Positions 1 through 10,743 of a DNA stretch of 58,465 nucleotides are shown here, one piece after another. The translations under genes were made by a program, and so were the position numbers. The notes below the pieces were generated by a model. It saw only the letters and a program-made list of their open reading frames with translations, was not told where the DNA came from and did no database searches. Source of the DNA: Diphasiastrum complanatum (Eukaryota > Streptophyta > Lycopodiopsida > Lycopodiales > Lycopodiaceae); assembly GCA_029204225.1 (NCBI GenBank), contig MU833287.1, positions 1 through 58,465 of the forward strand. The letters are read 5' to 3'. Each line of letters opens with the position of its first letter. Position 1 is the first letter of the stretch.

Positions 1-483
1 TAAACCCTCTCTTTCCTGTAGCTTATCTTCCTCGATTCAACGGCTTTTGACGTGTAAAAAAAGGTCAGTGCAGAATAATGAGATCGGAAACCTGCTTGCC
101 CCAATGCTGTAATCTCCGAGCTTCCTTCCGCCTCAGAACTCGCTGCAGACTGGATTATGGTACCATAGAGCATTCATGAAGAACAGACCGATCATGATGG
201 AGCGGTAATAACCAGTGATCATGGACACCATTTTATATAAGGGTGGATGATGTTGGTGTCCAGGGGGGGGGGTGATGAGGGGAAACAGAGAACTACGGCG
301 AATGCGGGAGAGTGGCAAGAGTGTGGGAGCTAAGGAGTGTCGGAAGCAAGGGTTAGGTAGTCAGATTCAAGGTCTCGATATCTCTTGCCTTTTAGGACTT
401 CATTCTCTTGAATGCCGTAAGTACCATGTCAGATGTGAAGAGAGGTGAACTCAGAGGGAGCGTGGGAGATAGAGATGGGTGCG
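1..483. other. Unassigned DNA at window start
   Basis: No gene is supported here. Short open frames exist on the minus strand but have no recognisable motif. By position it could be the continuation (3' side) of the minus-strand LINE that follows, but no reverse-transcriptase motif is visible. Confidence 0.4.
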
Positions 484-1029
484 TCAGTGGGTATGATAGT
501 AGTTTGTAGCATATTCGGTCCATATGCGAAGGTCATCCAGGAGGGGGTGGTGGAGCACGAGGGATAAACTCACGCCAAAAGGCGCCTGAAGAGGAACTGA
601 AGAGTAGATCAACAAGACGCGTTCTTCGGAGTCATCATCATATACGCTTTTTTTCGGTGGAGTGTGCCGACGGTAAGAGCGCCTGGCGGAGTGGAGGAGA
701 TGAGGATCGTGAGTGCGGGCATGGGTGACAAGGCTGACGAAGAGAGCGACATTCAACATCATACCCACGGGGGGTGTGGGGGTCGTATCGATGAGGAGCG
801 GGTGCCTCTGCTTTTATGGGGTTTAGATGGAAAAAGCAAGGGAAGCAGCGGTATGAAGAGAAGTGCTAAGAAAGGCAGCTTGAGTCTCGACTGTAACTAT
901 CGCGAGGGAAGGAATGGAAGCCAATGAGGTTAGGAACTCCTGGTAACTGGTGTAAAGAGTAGAGAACTGAATGTATACTTGGGTGACCCGTGTAAGCAGG
1001 GGGTGTGAGGATGGTTGGGGAGGTGGGAG

Positions 1030-1953
1030 GCGGCCGATAGCGAAGGAGAGAAAGGAATGATCCGAGAGAGTGGTGGGAGATACATGAAAATCAGATACAG
1101 AGAGGTATGGAAGATGGTGATCCCCTGAGATAATCCACAACATTATGTCCACCACTGTGAGGGTGACAAGTATAACTGCCAGATTTTGGCCAACAAGTTA
1201 GGCCATTGTAAATGCTAACTCATGGGCCTCTCCAAACTGCAATAAATGCTCACCGTAGTGGGTAGTAAGGTCCCCACAGCTGTCCTCTGAAATCCTGGTA
1301 ACTCCCAATCATAGCTGTCACGGGCATGAACGTGGAGCTGGTCGGTGATGTCATAGAACTCTGATTGTCGTGAAGAGGTTCGGGCATTTAAAAATCTCCA
1401 ATGAGGAGAATTTGCCCCCGCTCTGCGAATCTGATGATATCAGGCGATAAATCAAGGTAGGGTGAACCTGTGCCCTCAGCAAAGGACGAAGAATCTGGAG
1501 GAAAATAACAGGCCGCCACAAAGAGGTCCCTGTCCAACCCAATATCCTGCCCAGTAATATGAATCCATATATACCCGTGCATGCTCGTCGTGTCTGATGA
1601 ACTCAATGCTCGGATGAAGAGACTCTCTGTATAAAACATGCAACACCTCCAGATCCACGACCGCTAGCTGATCTAGTCTCAAGTTTGTACACGGAATCCC
1701 ATCTGTATCCTGGAAAAATAGGTAATCCTCTCTCCTGACTCTCATGAGTCTCCATAAAGAGCAGCAAATCTCTGTCAGTGATGAAATCGATCAAGTCGCC
1801 AGCAATGGAGGATGAGTGTAAACCATCACAGTTCCATACTCCAATCCGGAGATGGGTGTGGGTGGGGCCCCGGGGCACTCCAAACCCGGGGACCCCCAAA
1901 TCCCTAGCACTGGGAGCTGCTATGTGCGCTGTCAAGAAAACGCACTCGTCCAT
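1030..1953 (-). pseudogene. LINE APE-type endonuclease domain, frameshifted
   Basis: The minus-strand frame from 1953 has the family start I-G-V-W-N-C-D-G-L and the catalytic-glutamate motif F-M-E-T-H-E-S, then G-Y-R-W-D-S and a glycine-rich G-R-G-S-G-G-V-A stretch. A shifted frame (1639-1388) continues with V-A-A-C-Y-F-P-P and I-G-D-F, where a stop replaces the usual N-A. A third frame (1155-823) ends the domain with T-T-L-S-D-H-S, the S-D-H motif. At least two frameshifts and one stop lie inside the domain. It belongs to the LINE ORF2 endonuclease (exonuclease-endonuclease-phosphatase fold); no activity is expected. Confidence 0.8.
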
Positions 1954-2001
1954 CTCGGTAAATGACTCGTCCTGCCAGACTCACGGGCTGCCTGAAAGGC
2001 C

Positions 2002-2600
2002 TTACGCCTCTCCTCTAATACCTGGATATATGTGGAGGTCGTCGTCCATCGTAGATAGTGGTACCACGTAGCTTAGCTCTGCACCGCAAAGCATCTCGAC
2101 GGCTCTCGAGGGAGGTGAAACGAAGAATGAGTGTGGCTGCATCTCTAGTGTCCTCCATGCGGTGTCTAACCCCTCTGTCCTGTGCCCGAGAGTGATGTCG
2201 AGAAAGCGTTTAGCTTCAGCCAATGCATCCTGTGTATCTAGAACTCCCGAACTCTAATATTGTGGGATTTTTGGTCTCGAGATTATCTCTTCCGAGATGG
2301 TGGCTGAGATAACTGAGGAGATGGAAACGCTGGGTTTGGTGCCCTTTTTCAAAACTGATGCCCAGGAAAGGGCCTCTTCGTGTTGCTTCTCAATCTTGGT
2401 TTCTAGCTCCCGTAGCATGTTGGTGGTGGATTCCGAAGTTGCGACCTGTTTGATTTCCGATGGATTGTTCGAGTGAGGCAACCTTGGACTGCAATAGCTT
2501 CTTCTCGTTGACCAAAGGAAGTAACCGTTCCTTTCAGCTGTGAAATTTCATACCGCAAAAATTGGAAATCTGCCTTGAATTGATCAATCTGCCAAGATGA
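2002..2600 (-). pseudogene. LINE ORF1-like region with coiled coil
   Basis: The minus strand codes a heptad-like, charged segment (I-D-Q-F-K-A-D-F-Q-F-L-R-Y-E-I-S-Q-L-K-G near 2590-2535) and then, after a frame change, L-E-T-K-I-E-K-Q-H-E-E-A-L-S-W-A-S-V-L-K-K at 2411-2350. An S-W-A-x-V-L-K-K element is common in plant LINE ORF1 proteins. No zinc knuckle is seen. It sits directly upstream of the endonuclease, as ORF1 should. Frameshifts make it non-coding today. The assignment rests on position and composition rather than on a conserved domain. Confidence 0.5.
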
Positions 2601-2744
2601 AAAAAGTTCAATTGATTTAGAGGCGTATACGGAATATTGGCTGTAGACTGTGGTGCCGTGAAGGAGGAAGAGGAGCAATGATAGGTGTGGGAAGAATAGG
2701 GTTAGAAGACAGAAGAGGAGCTGAATCAGGGGAGCAGCCATCAG

Positions 2745-3280
2745 AGAGGGGGGTGAGAGTTGTAGTAGAGAGGAGATGGGTCATCAAGGGGGTGAGGTGA
2801 AGTGGCAGCGAGGGGGGGGGCTGGAATGACAATGGGGTGAGGTGAGAGATCAGCGAGGGGGGTGAGGTGAGGGGGGTGACAAGGAGGGGTCAGCGAGGAG
2901 GATGGGTGAGGGGGGTGGCAGCTAGGAGATCAGGGAGGTCAGCGAGGGGGGGGGATGGAGCAGCGAGGGGGAAGGGGAAGGAACAGCGAGGGGAGTTAGG
3001 GGAGGGAGCAGCGAGGGGCAAGAAGGAGCATCGAGGAAGGGGCAGCGGGGGAAGGAGCAGCAACGAGGGGAAGGGGCAGCGAGGAGGTTACAGGAAGGGG
3101 CAAGCGAGGGAAGGAGAAGGGAGAAAGGAGCAGCGAGGGAAGGAGAAGGAGCAGCGACGGGGCTAGGGGAAGGGGCAGCGAGGGGAGGTGAGTGGTGAGC
3201 GAGGGAGGTGAGTGAGGAGGTGGCTGGGGATCGTGCCTGATCTACGAGCAGGGGCGCGAGGAGGAGGAGCTGCCATCGTG
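2745..3280. repeat. Purine-rich G/A minisatellite
   Basis: The plus strand is almost only G and A with regular C, built from loosely repeated units of the type GCAGCGAGGGGAAGGGGCAGC, with strong strand asymmetry. Open frames on both strands here (Arg/Gly-rich or Ser/Pro/Leu-rich) are products of this composition and are not called as genes. It merges into the AG microsatellite at 3283. Confidence 0.8.
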
Positions 3281-3282
3281 GA

Positions 3283-3284
3283 GA

Positions 3285-3342
<58 letters not shown>
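3283..3342. repeat. (AG)n microsatellite
   Basis: An AG dinucleotide run of about 60 bases with one GG interruption near 3305. Confidence 0.95.
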
Positions 3343-3344
<2 letters not shown>

Positions 3345-3474
3345 CATTAATGTGTTTTCCATGCTAAAAGGTGTATAAGATGAATAAGTACATGTCAAGT
3401 ATGTAGGGCAATAGGAGCGTATGAAAACGTCTCCCAAACTATAAATAAAAATGCATGTATTATAGATATAAAGT

Positions 3475-3502
3475 CATAGTTACAGCGAATCGCGATTCGC
3501 TG
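3475..3502. mobile_element. Terminus of the hAT-type element family (fragment)
   Basis: It begins CATAGTTACAG and runs into a perfect 20-bp palindrome at 3483-3502 (CAGCGAATCG and its complement). The same end, CATAGTTGCAG plus GAATC/GATTC subterminal palindromes, is present at the right end of the complete element at 7812-8617. No matching right end was found nearby, so this is a truncated copy or a solo end. Confidence 0.55.
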
Positions 3503-4075
3503 CAAGGATCGTTCGAGAATTGTTAAAAAAGAACCAGAATATCCCAGATTTTTGGGCGTCCTCGTGGGCAGAACGCGCTACTGTCTGAGCCTAGAATGCA
3601 TTTCCACATGCCTGCGGAGACTCCTGTGACCTCCGTTCCGCCCGTCTACGTCCGTATCACAAATTTCAATTTCCATGCCCTAATTCCATGTTTTTTAGGG
3701 TTTAGGCGTGGAGCATCGTGCAAGCATCTGCCAGGGGCATGGTTTAGGCCTACACTGCACTCCTTTACGCCTGCACGGACTCCCACGCTAACATCAATCG
3801 CCCGTTATCGCTCATACTGAAATAATTCTATCCCACGCCCTAATCCCATATGTTTTTTGGCACTTGCTATGATGTGTGAATTGGCATCATTGTGATGTAT
3901 GCTTTGATATTTTGAGCTCTACTTGAGCCCGGTAATGTTGTTCAATGCAGTGTATTTTTTTCTATGAACGTTTGCTTGCTTATTTTTGTTTGCAGGTTTG
4001 ATATCGTGTTGATACGAATGCCAGTGCGGGGCCGAGGCCTTTGGGCCGAGGTTGAGCTTACCAACGGGGAAGTGG
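3503..4075. other. Non-genic DNA between elements
   Basis: No supported gene. The sequence is AT-rich, with a repeated phrase about TTCCATGCCCTAATTCCATG at 3671 and again in diverged form near 3830. The last part may already belong to the copia LTR whose end is at 4336. Confidence 0.4.
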
Positions 4076-4336
4076 CTTTCTCCAGGCTTTCTCCAGGCTT
4101 GGATTGTGTGACTTCACAGGGTTAATGCCATATTTAATGAAGTTGGGGCAATGTATATGGTTTTGAGAACCCAAGGAGCATTTTTTAACTTTTGGTCCTT
4201 CTTTGTATAGAGATTTGTCTCCATTGATATCCTACTTTGCTTCCAATTGTATGCATAATTTGTGATTGTTCATAGAACGTTAATCACTTAATTCATTGTG
4301 GATGTTTCCGCTTCTAGTTCACCTCAAATTCCGACA
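4076..4336 (+). repeat. 5' LTR (part) of decayed copia element
   Basis: The region ends in CA at 4336, immediately before a primer-binding site. About 80 bases (4085-4162) recur with high identity at 9007-9087, beyond the reverse-transcriptase relic, as expected for two LTRs of one element. The outer start of the LTR is not visible; 4076 is only where the shared block begins (a small CTTTCTCCAGG duplication lies there). Confidence 0.6.
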
Positions 4337-4348
4337 TGGTATCAGACC
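4337..4348 (+). other. Primer-binding site (initiator Met tRNA)
   Basis: TGGTATCAGACC follows LTR-ending CA directly. TGGTATCAGAGC is the standard plant retrotransposon primer site, so this copy has one mismatch. Confidence 0.75.
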
Positions 4349-7300
4349 AAATTCATAAGCTGCATGATTAACACTCATAAACCCCTATGTCTTGGAGATT
4401 ATTATGCATATGGGCGATCTTGTTCCAGCCAATGGAGTCTCTGAAGGGTGCATTTTAAGCAGATTGGGCGCACTTTACAATTATCTGTGAGCTGGTTTGA
4501 TGCAGATTTATTGGCACATTTTCCAAGCAGCAAGGAGGCGCATATTTCTAGGCAGATTGAGCGCAAATCTCCTTCACCACAGGCACATTTTTCACCTATT
4601 TTGGACGGTTTTTCTGACAGTGTTAGTTGCTGGTTTTCTGATGGCAAGTCACTGTTTTTCAAACTTTTTAATCGCTGTTTTCTTCTCAGATCTGTGGTTC
4701 ATTTTCCAGCCAGCCAGAAGAGAAACAATTGTCGCACAATAGGTGTATTTAGCTGCCTATGTGAGCAGGTTTCCAATTTTTCAGTGCTGGAAATTAGTGG
4801 GGGGGTGTTGGATTTTCTTCAAAAGCTTGGATGCTATTCTCTTCTACAAACTTCTTTGAGTGAATAGGGTGCATTTTGAATCTATAGCATACTTAATAAT
4901 CTGCTTTTTCCAATTCTTCTTCCTTCATAAATTGTTTATGATTGATTCATGTGTATTTGTTTTCCATACTTGTTTGCAAATGCAAACATTAATGGGTGCA
5001 AATTTAAATGATAGATTGGATTCTTATTGGATCTTGTGTAACTTTTTGGGTGATTTCTAAAAGAGGGCAAATTTGAAATTTGTGTTTTTAGTGTGAATTA
5101 TGGTTGTCTACATCTTACAATCATGTTGGGAATTTATTTTTTTGAAGAATGAGAAGTTTCCTACCATTTTCAAGTTAAATTTTTGAGAATTCATCACTGT
5201 TACATACCTATGTAACTAGCAGTACTTCAGACCTCTAATAGTCCATTTAGTGTTGGGGGCTAAATGGCAAGGTACCCTTAGGATTAAGGGTATGTGCCCT
5301 TGGATAAGGGAAGGCAAGTGACTATACCTTAGTTGGAGGTATGGAGTCACGTGACCTTTGAATAAGGGGTACCCTTAGTATTAAGGGTAGGTACCTTAGA
5401 TTAAGGTACTAGTGTCTTGGTTAAGGGCAAGTAGGTGTCTATGCCTTGGATGGAGGTATGGAACCTAGAGAGGTGTTAGAAAGTCATTGGATGACTATTT
5501 TTCTAAACCTTGGGGCTCAACCTTGAACCATATCACTTAATTGGTCTAGGACCAAAGTATATATGCACAACTTGGGCAATGGGACCTAGGAGGGCGCCCT
5601 TCTAAAGTGTCCATTGAGTTCCCAACTCCCACAAGAAAGGCATTCAAAGAGTCATAGGTTATGGAAGGAGTCTCTTGACCTTCCATAAGCCTATGGAGGC
5701 TCTTGGAGATTCTTTAACTCCCCTAGGCTTCTCTCTCTCTCATTGGATGAGCATGGAACTCCATAGTGCATTGGAGGGGTCCATGGGCCATCTATATGAG
5801 GGTAGTAGGGCGCCCATTGGGAGGGAGAGATCCTCTTGTTTGCTTTGCTTATGCTCCAGTGTTGTTACTAGTGTGTAGATTGCTTTCTTGTGGTAGTATG
5901 CTTGAGGTTTGGATCTTGCTTATGGTATGGGACATAAGTAGGGTTTGGATCTTGAGTATGCTATGGAGTGTTGTGGTATGTTTGTGATTTGTTTATGGTT
6001 AACGAGGGGGTGCTAGATAAGTCTTGCTTGGAGCTTGGATCTAGCTATGGTTGGGTGGTGAATACTTGAGGCCAGCTTGTTATCTATCTTTGTGTTTAAA
6101 GAGTAGGGACACAGGTGGAGGAGAGATCCTTGGAGGCTTGCAGATCCTTACTTGCAGGTGGAGGCATCCTAGCTTGGAGTTGGGGAGCATCTTGAAGCTT
6201 GCAGGTTGCTTGGAGGACATTTGGAGGCTCTACCTTAAATTTGGAGGACTTCCTCACCTCTACCTGTAAAAATCACGCTGGAATCTGTTCTCTTTTATAG
6301 AGTTGGCTTCTTAGATCGATTCTATGATCATCTTCACACAAAGAATTGTGCACCATTTATGTGTTAAATCTCTATTTTGATGTGATAATCTTGTGAGGGA
6401 GAGAGCATTTTGGATCTTATTCTTGTGAATAGGGAGAGAAAAAGTATTAAGTCATATTCCTTGTCATACATTTAATTTCCTATTTAGAATTTGGATACCA
6501 ATGAGCATTTTTAATCCTATAAGACAGGTACACATCATGGGAGAGGAATTTGGTGGAACGCAATTTCATTGTTTGATCTGTTAGTAGGTGGTCGTAAAGA
6601 AGAAGATTGTTGGACAAGTTAGCCAGAGTTGCTTATGAGTCTCAGCTCAACCTATTTTTTGTTGGTGCATTTTATCGGTTTAGTTATTTTATTATAGGTT
6701 AAGCAAAAACACTTTGATGAATTCCATAATTCGGAGTTTAATCTCAAATAGCTCTCCATGAAGTCTACTAGTCATAGATCAGTGGAGATCTAATCTCAAT
6801 AGTATTCATGTTTTTATGCTGAAGACTAAATCAAATGCATGTACAAAATGAACGAATTCAGAACTTACATTGAAACACAATTTTTGAGGGAATCGGAATC
6901 ATGTTATTAAGACTGGTAGGATTCGACTAAGCAATCATCTACACCAACTTCATTCATGAACCTGCTCTCATAAGTCACAAGGTGACATTAATCCTCATGT
7001 CAAAACTGTTGCAAATAAGCCTAATGAAAACGAACTTAGAAATCTAATTCAATTGTTATGGCATAACTCTCTTGAATCTTGAAGAATGCAAGACATGGTC
7101 TAGTTCTGGGATGACCACAAAGTCCTGGCAATGTTGCCATATACTTAACTCCAGAAGAGTAAACTGCAACAATCATGTATTGATGAGGCCCTTATCATCT
7201 TACTACCTTAGGAGGATGTTGGTCGCGCATCTGTGCTGATTTGACCGATAATAAGATCAGGGAGAGGCTGTTCGTTTAGAACCGTATCTTGATCTTCCTA

Positions 7301-7640
7301 TGGAGTATCAATCTCTGTTGTTGAGCCTTCTTCTACTCCGGAGGCGCAACTCAAATGGAAGTTCTATCATAGAGTAGATCCATCTACATTGTTCTCTTAC
7401 CTTCAATTTTTGTAGTGGCATTGATAAGTTGACCAGGCGGTTCACTGAAGCTGCTGATGGGGGCTGATGATGTTGTTGTTGTTGTTGCTTGAAGGGAGGA
7501 ACTAAAGGAGTAGGGGTTTGAAGCCTCACTTGACTTGACCACCGTGTTTGATGTCTGAAGCTGAGGTTGAACTCATTTATTAAAAAATTTGAGCATTTGT
7601 GAGCTCTATTAGAGTGGAAGTTGTTGTAAAGAATATTACT
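4349..7640 (+). mobile_element. Degenerate interior of copia element
   Basis: Between the primer site and the reverse-transcriptase relic I see no intact gag, protease or integrase. Several short open frames have no motif. Internal duplications occur (5269-5465 and a looser one around 5870-6240). A GTT run near 7468-7486 gives a poly-Gln frame on the minus strand, which is not supported as a gene. Unrelated insertions are likely but were not delimited. Confidence 0.4.
5269..5465. repeat. Diverged tandem duplication, about 100-bp unit
   Basis: GGTACCCTTAGGATTAAGGG at 5270 and GGTACCCTTAGTATTAAGGG at 5367 start two copies that each end near TTGGAGGTATGGA / TGGAGGTATGGA. Each copy carries smaller ACCTTA/TTAAGG inverted motifs. 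Confidence 0.6.
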
Positions 7641-7811
7641 TTTAAAGTGTGAAACCTAAGGTTCTGTTATAGAGGAAGAACAAGATCCTATTTGGTCTAA
7701 GCAAGTACCCTGGGTACGACAGACTGAAGACAATTTTCTTGGCTGGTGTTTTTGGAGTACTGTAGTTTCTTCGCTATGCTTCAAGGAAGTATTATATTGA
7801 GAGATTCTAAC

Positions 7812-8617
7812 CATAGTTGCATCGCGATTCTGAATCGCGATTCAGGATTTTCCCAGAATCGTGTAGAATCGATTTGTTTTTTTTTTTTTAAATTTTTTTA
7901 GGCAACATGGGTATCAGATTATGATTGTGTAGTTTGCCGACTGTTTCGGGTGCGAAACACCAAAAAGTGTGTTTTCACTCGAGGAGTTGGAAGGCCAAAT
8001 CATGAAGAGGCCTTACTGTCGGGATCGCGGTCTACCGGCAGCCCCCGGACCCCGCCGTTGGGGGGCGTTCCCCCCCAAACCCCCCACCGGGGGGGTACCG
8101 CCCCCCGGACCCCCTGTTTCTCGGGGGGCTACCACCCCGAACCCCCCGTTTCCCGAGGGGCTACTGCCCCCCGAACCCCCTAGAGCTTCCTGCTATATAG
8201 ACACTATAGATAAAATGCCACCGCCCCCTGTAGATAAAAATGGGGTCCAAATGCGCGTCGAGAAGGGCCCAATATTTATGCCCCCAACTGTATGTACATT
8301 GCACTCACATCTCCAGTGAACCAATTGCAAAAGTGATCATCATCCATACAGTTGATAGTCCAAACTGTAGCATTAACATTTACTGAAAACCAGAGCAAAT
8401 GACAACCGGATAGCTATTGAAAATAAGATCTGTTTGTGCCTCATCTACTGCACTTCTGAGAGGCAAAACGCTGGTTTGACCATTGATCCCCTAAAAAAAT
8501 TTCAGCAATAAGCTATTTTTCCCAACAAAAAAAAAAAAAAAAAAAATTGCGATTCTGGGTCGCGAATCGCGACCCACGAAACGCAGACCCAGCGAATCAC
8601 GATTCACTGCAACTATG
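7812..8617. mobile_element. hAT-type non-autonomous transposon (806 bp) with 8-bp TSD
   Basis: Terminal inverted repeats CATAGTTGCA and TGCAACTATG bound the element. ATTCTAAC lies directly outside each end (7804-7811 and 8618-8625), an exact 8-bp target-site duplication as hAT elements make. GAATCGCGATTC-type palindromes follow the ends (7832-7843, and a diverged form near 8594-8605). It codes no transposase, so it must be mobilised in trans. It is inserted inside the copia RT relic. Superfamily is inferred from TSD length and end sequence. Confidence 0.85.
8020..8190 (+). repeat. C-rich tandem repeat inside the hAT element
   Basis: Units such as CCCCCCGGACCCCC, CCCCCCAAACCCCCC and CCCCGAACCCCCC are spaced about 25-30 bases and differ sharply in base composition from the AT-rich surroundings. 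Pro-rich open frames here reflect composition. The G-rich strand has many G-runs and could fold. Confidence 0.8.
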
Positions 8618-9006
8618 ATTCTAACTAGCAGTTGAGCACAGCTCTCTTGAAATCTATTTTTTGGATGACTTATTCTTTACAGGTAGTTGTGAAAAACTCA
8701 TTGAAAGTGAGAAAAAGCCACTAAGTGCAAAGTTTAAGATGAAGGATCTCGGGGACCTACACTACTACCTGTGAATTGAGGTCTGGAGACAAAACAAGAA
8801 CCTTTGATGGGGGTAAAGCAAAATTAAATTTGTCATTAAGGGAGAGTGTGAGAAGTCACTATTTGTCCTTTAATGGAGATTCCTCTGTTGATGCTCTGAC
8901 TGCAAAGTCGAGGTACCAAAAGGTACACCCTGGACGGCTGTCAGGGGTCATCAGAGTTTATTTTCTCCCTGGGTGGAATCTTCTCCAAAGATAGTATGGC
9001 GAGTAC

Positions 9007-9087
9007 AGAGCTTTCTCCAGGCTGGGATTGTGTAACTTCATGGGTTAATGCCATATTTAATGAAGTTGGGGCAATGTATATGGTTTT
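9007..9087 (+). repeat. 3' LTR remnant of the copia element
   Basis: CTTTCTCCAGGCTGGGATTG through ATGTATATGGTTTTG matches 4085-4162 with few differences. After 9088 the sequence no longer follows the 5' LTR, so the 3' LTR is truncated. Confidence 0.65.
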
Positions 9088-10743
9088 GTGATCAAACCTA
9101 GTTACTAAAGGAGGTAATACGAATCACCTTGAGCCACTATTGCTAACGATCAACAATTGAATTGCATGTTCTAGAAGCATGTTATTGCATGTGAACTCTA
9201 GGAGTCAAAAAGTCTTAGAATCCAAGTTCAATGTGCTACATATTATGGGATCTCCTTCAAACTTGAATCTAATCAAATTAGGTCACCACCTCACGTTAAA
9301 TTGAGCTTGCCAATATAAAATTACTATTGTGGCGGGCCTCTGATACATAAGCACATGAATTGCATTTTTTACCATAACTTCAACTAACTAAACCAAGTTG
9401 AAAATGAATCATCAATAAATCGTCTACCCAAAATTACTAATACAATCGAATAAACATCAGAACAAATAGCATTTGCATAAACTTGTATTCAAAGTGGAAA
9501 GGTAGAAATTTTGTGGAGGAACTAGACAATGAAACCATTAGAATACTTGTAAGAATAAAGAATCACATACTAAAACATGCAGATTACACGAAAAAAATAA
9601 AGCTAAGAACAAATACCATAGACCTTTACAATGTTCATGAACCTTTTTTTCTTAGTAAACCTTTCCTTCTTAGGATCAGCATCTTCATTCATATCCTACA
9701 GTCCATGCTCGAGAGAGAATTTAACGAAGCACATTGCAGATTTAAAGCTTTGCAACAATTTTCATTTAGCTTGTTGCTGAAGTATCACAAACAAGCCTTT
9801 CAACGGTTTAACTACAAAACTTCCAAATTTACTTTGTTGTGGAATCATAGAGCAGAATTTAAGCAGAAATGTTTAGGTTATTCATCTGTTAAATGAGAAC
9901 AATCAACAACCTTATCAGCTCTATTGTATCAATAGAACTCAGAATACAACTACAATGTGCAAACATATCCATACCCTTGAACAAGTTTGTTTGCCATCCT
10001 ACAATGTAAGAAAGCATGGCTAGAATCAACTACCTAACCAGTTCTTTTAGAAAAGTGAAATAATATGGTTTTGCAGGCTGAAATAATAAGCTTAATCTCT
10101 TAATTGAAATGGCATCAACTAGGTTTTTATTAAAAAGCTGAAAGCCTTTTAACAGAAATTTCAAATAAAACTTTTAGGCAAAACATAAGATTACCTAAGC
10201 ATTCATTCATACATCTAAACTACAGAAATTCCTACAAACTTATGCAGAAGACCACCTTACTTACAAAACAGAGGAGAATTTCTTCAAATTAAAGGTCATA
10301 GAATTTAAGAGTTTCCGTCCATTCCAACAACAAAACATGGGACTCCGATATATTCTTCAATTTTGTGACTGAAGATAGTCTTACTTACAGATTTTCAAAG
10401 CCCAGCATCCATTAAGACTTAAGTGTGTGAGAACTTTGGATAAATTTGTGAACTACAACTTTCAAAGGATGAGAGAGATGTCTGATGTCCAAAAAGGGAT
10501 CACAATATAAAAAGAGCTTGTTACAAATGAGCCATTAACCCTCCCTTTGTTTGAAGATGCCAATCAAAAATCCGTTACTTGGAACTTCGAAATATTATTT
10601 CCTATCACTGACCTAGACATAAGTACTTTGTCTAACACAACATACCAGCAAACAGCATATGCATGGACCCAAACGGGACAATGAACCTGGCTGCCTTCAA
10701 AATGCTGTCTTATAGTCACGTACATCCCCTTCCATACAATTAC
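9088..10743. other. Non-coding DNA downstream of the HDA19-like gene
   Basis: AT-rich. The part near 10560-10743 may hold the end of the deacetylase transcript, because the minus frame stays open to a stop at 10564. An open frame at 9483-9896 (137 codons, plus) has no recognisable motif and is not called. Confidence 0.5.

Larger units (their letters stand above)
484..2600 (-). mobile_element. LINE (non-LTR retrotransposon), 5' part, decayed
   Basis: Read on the minus strand, the order is a coiled-coil ORF1-like region (about 2600-2254) and then an APE-type endonuclease (1953 to about 1030). Downstream basic sequence with an S-A-R-R-S-Y-R-R motif (about 690-640) is where LINEs usually have the stretch just after the endonuclease. 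No reverse-transcriptase domain is visible; if present it would lie beyond base 1. Frameshifts and stops break every frame, so the copy is dead. Known of the family: the endonuclease nicks target DNA to prime reverse transcription. Clade not assigned. Confidence 0.75.
7685..8800 (+). pseudogene. Copia reverse-transcriptase relic, split by a transposon
   Basis: Left of the inserted element the frame reads L-F-G-L-S-K-Y-P-G-Y-D-R-L-K, a decayed form of the copia motif Y-G-L-K-Q-x-P-R-x-W-Y-x-R. Right of it comes E-I-Y-F-L-D-D-L-F-F-T-G-S (YVDD catalytic box with Y-V changed to F-L), then K-F-K-M-K-D-L-G-D-L-H-Y-Y-L followed by a stop. Motif order and spacing match copia RT once 7812-8617 is left out. 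The second and third motif residues (D-D) survive, but stops make it inactive. The RNase H part is absent. Confidence 0.85.

Noticed and set aside
2867-3437. Open frames rich in Arg/Gly/Glu (plus) and Ser/Pro/Leu (minus)
   Set aside because: They are translations of the purine-rich minisatellite and AG repeat; no domain or start context.
7308-7529. Minus frame with a Gln run (Q-Q-Q-Q-Q)
   Set aside because: The Gln run is a GTT/AAC trinucleotide stretch; the rest has no motif and lies in copia debris.
7950-8319. Two overlapping proline-rich plus-strand frames
   Set aside because: They come from the C-rich tandem repeat inside the hAT-type element.
9483-9896. 137-codon plus-strand frame
   Set aside because: No recognisable motif, AT-rich codons, and position downstream of the deacetylase gene. 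Open by chance is more likely.
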